From NCBI GenBank assembly GCA_030627335.1, contig DAOUSH010000037.1, positions 1 to 5,644 of the forward strand: a DNA stretch of 5,644 nt, written 5' to 3'. The notes below the pieces were generated by a model that was not told where the DNA came from, ran no database searches, and saw nothing but the letters and a program-made list of their open reading frames with translations. The translations under genes and the position numbers were made by a program. Within the stretch, counting starts at the first letter, position 1. Each line of letters opens with the position of its first letter. Below, in pieces: positions 5,245 through 5,644 of this stretch. The DNA is from Dehalococcoidia bacterium. Lineage in GTDB: Bacteria > Chloroflexota > Dehalococcoidia > Dehalococcoidales > W693.

Positions 5245-5644
5245 ATGCTAAGTGTCGAGCAGGCGTTGGAAAAGGTTCTTAGCTATGTGGATGCCCTGGA
5301 AGGCGAGGAGCGTCCTATTCTGGATAGCCTGGGGCAGGTTCTGGCTGAGGACGTATATGCCGGGATAAATGTCCCCTCGCTGGACAATTCGGTTATGGAT
5401 GGGTATGCGATTCAATCCAGGGATACCGAGGGTGCCAGCCTGGAATCGCCCCGTATATTGCGTGTTGTCGGCACGGTGGCGGCTGGCTCAAAGGCTGACT
5501 GCAGGGTGGTGTCGGGGACGGCTGTTCGGATTATGACCGGGGCGCCGATACCTGAAGGCGCCGACAGTGTGGTCAAATTTGAGGATACAGATGAGACCTG
5601 CCGTAAGAAAGATAATGGCGGGATAGGCATTCTAAAGGGGGTTA
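5245..5644 (+). CDS. moeA: Molybdopterin molybdenumtransferase MoeA, 5' part (cut by window end)
   Basis: The first 133 codons are visible, open to the last base; full MoeA is usually about 400 residues. Recognition rests on the N-terminal signature VPSLDNSVMDGYAI (43-56), followed by GTVAAGS (76-82) and VRIMTGAPIPEGADSVVKFED (94-114), all hallmark MoeA blocks including the conserved Asp in the DNS motif (D47). MoeA inserts molybdate into adenylylated molybdopterin in the last step of molybdenum cofactor synthesis, working in the cytoplasm with the adenylyltransferase MogA. A gene of this type implies that the organism makes Mo or W enzymes. The ATG at 5245 is preceded by GGAG (5236-5239) with five bases of spacing. 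It lies 91 bases after the regulator gene, and co-transcription with it is possible. Whether the C-terminal part is fused to another domain, as in some prokaryotes, cannot be seen. Confidence 0.95.
   Translation, partial: MLSVEQALEKVLSYVDALEGEERPILDSLGQVLAEDVYAGINVPSLDNSVMDGYAIQSRDTEGASLESPRILRVVGTVAAGSKADCRVVSGTAVRIMTGAPIPEGADSVVKFEDTDETCRKKDNGGIGILKGV

Noticed and set aside
5234..5251. Five-codon frame (MEWQC) overlapping the moeA start
   Set aside because: It is very short, out of frame with moeA, and its ATG lacks its own ribosome site; the GGAG here serves the ATG at 5245.

Overview
This 5.6-kb window reads as bacterial chromosome of intermediate GC content. It has short intergenic gaps, sigma-A-type promoters, Shine-Dalgarno sites and at least one TTG start. 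The gene set is a stand-alone TrpB2-type tryptophan synthase beta under a tRNA-Trp T-box, a geranylgeranyl-reductase-family flavoprotein, an unusual GreA fusion, a DUF4870 membrane protein, a NarL/LuxR regulator and MoeA. From general familiarity with such gene sets I suggest an uncultivated Chloroflexota member, possibly Dehalococcoidia. No rRNA or marker gene here confirms that, so the taxonomy is a low-confidence inference.

Left part (1-1866): a complete trpB2 lies on the minus strand (123-1490). It is preceded by a textbook T-box leader (about 1533-1831) with a UGG specifier, a UGGC bulge, an antiterminator and an intrinsic terminator, and by a near-consensus promoter (1838-1866). At the very left edge the last 22 codons of a second, nearly identical trpB2 run on the plus strand. 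The two copies meet tail to tail over a shared bidirectional terminator, making an imperfect inverted repeat of at least 190 bp with three arm mismatches.

Middle part (1867-3951): a divergently transcribed pair, probably one operon 11 bp apart. It encodes a 393-aa geranylgeranyl-reductase-like FAD protein with a TTG start, then a 269-aa protein that joins a tyrosine-recombinase-type SAM-like N-terminal domain to a full GreA/GreB-type transcript-cleavage factor.

Right part (3952-5644): three further plus-strand genes, each with its own promoter candidate. They are a small three-helix DUF4870 membrane protein, a NarL-family regulator whose receiver lacks the Mg-binding acidic pair, and the first 133 codons of moeA (molybdopterin molybdenumtransferase), which runs off the window.

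Functionally, the T-box makes trpB2 expression respond to uncharged tRNA-Trp, so TrpB2 would be raised during tryptophan shortage. The right-hand genes have no obvious shared pathway. The least ordinary items are the tail-to-tail trpB2 pair, the SAM-like/GreA fusion and the degenerate receiver. I see no mobile element, CRISPR array, tRNA or rRNA gene.
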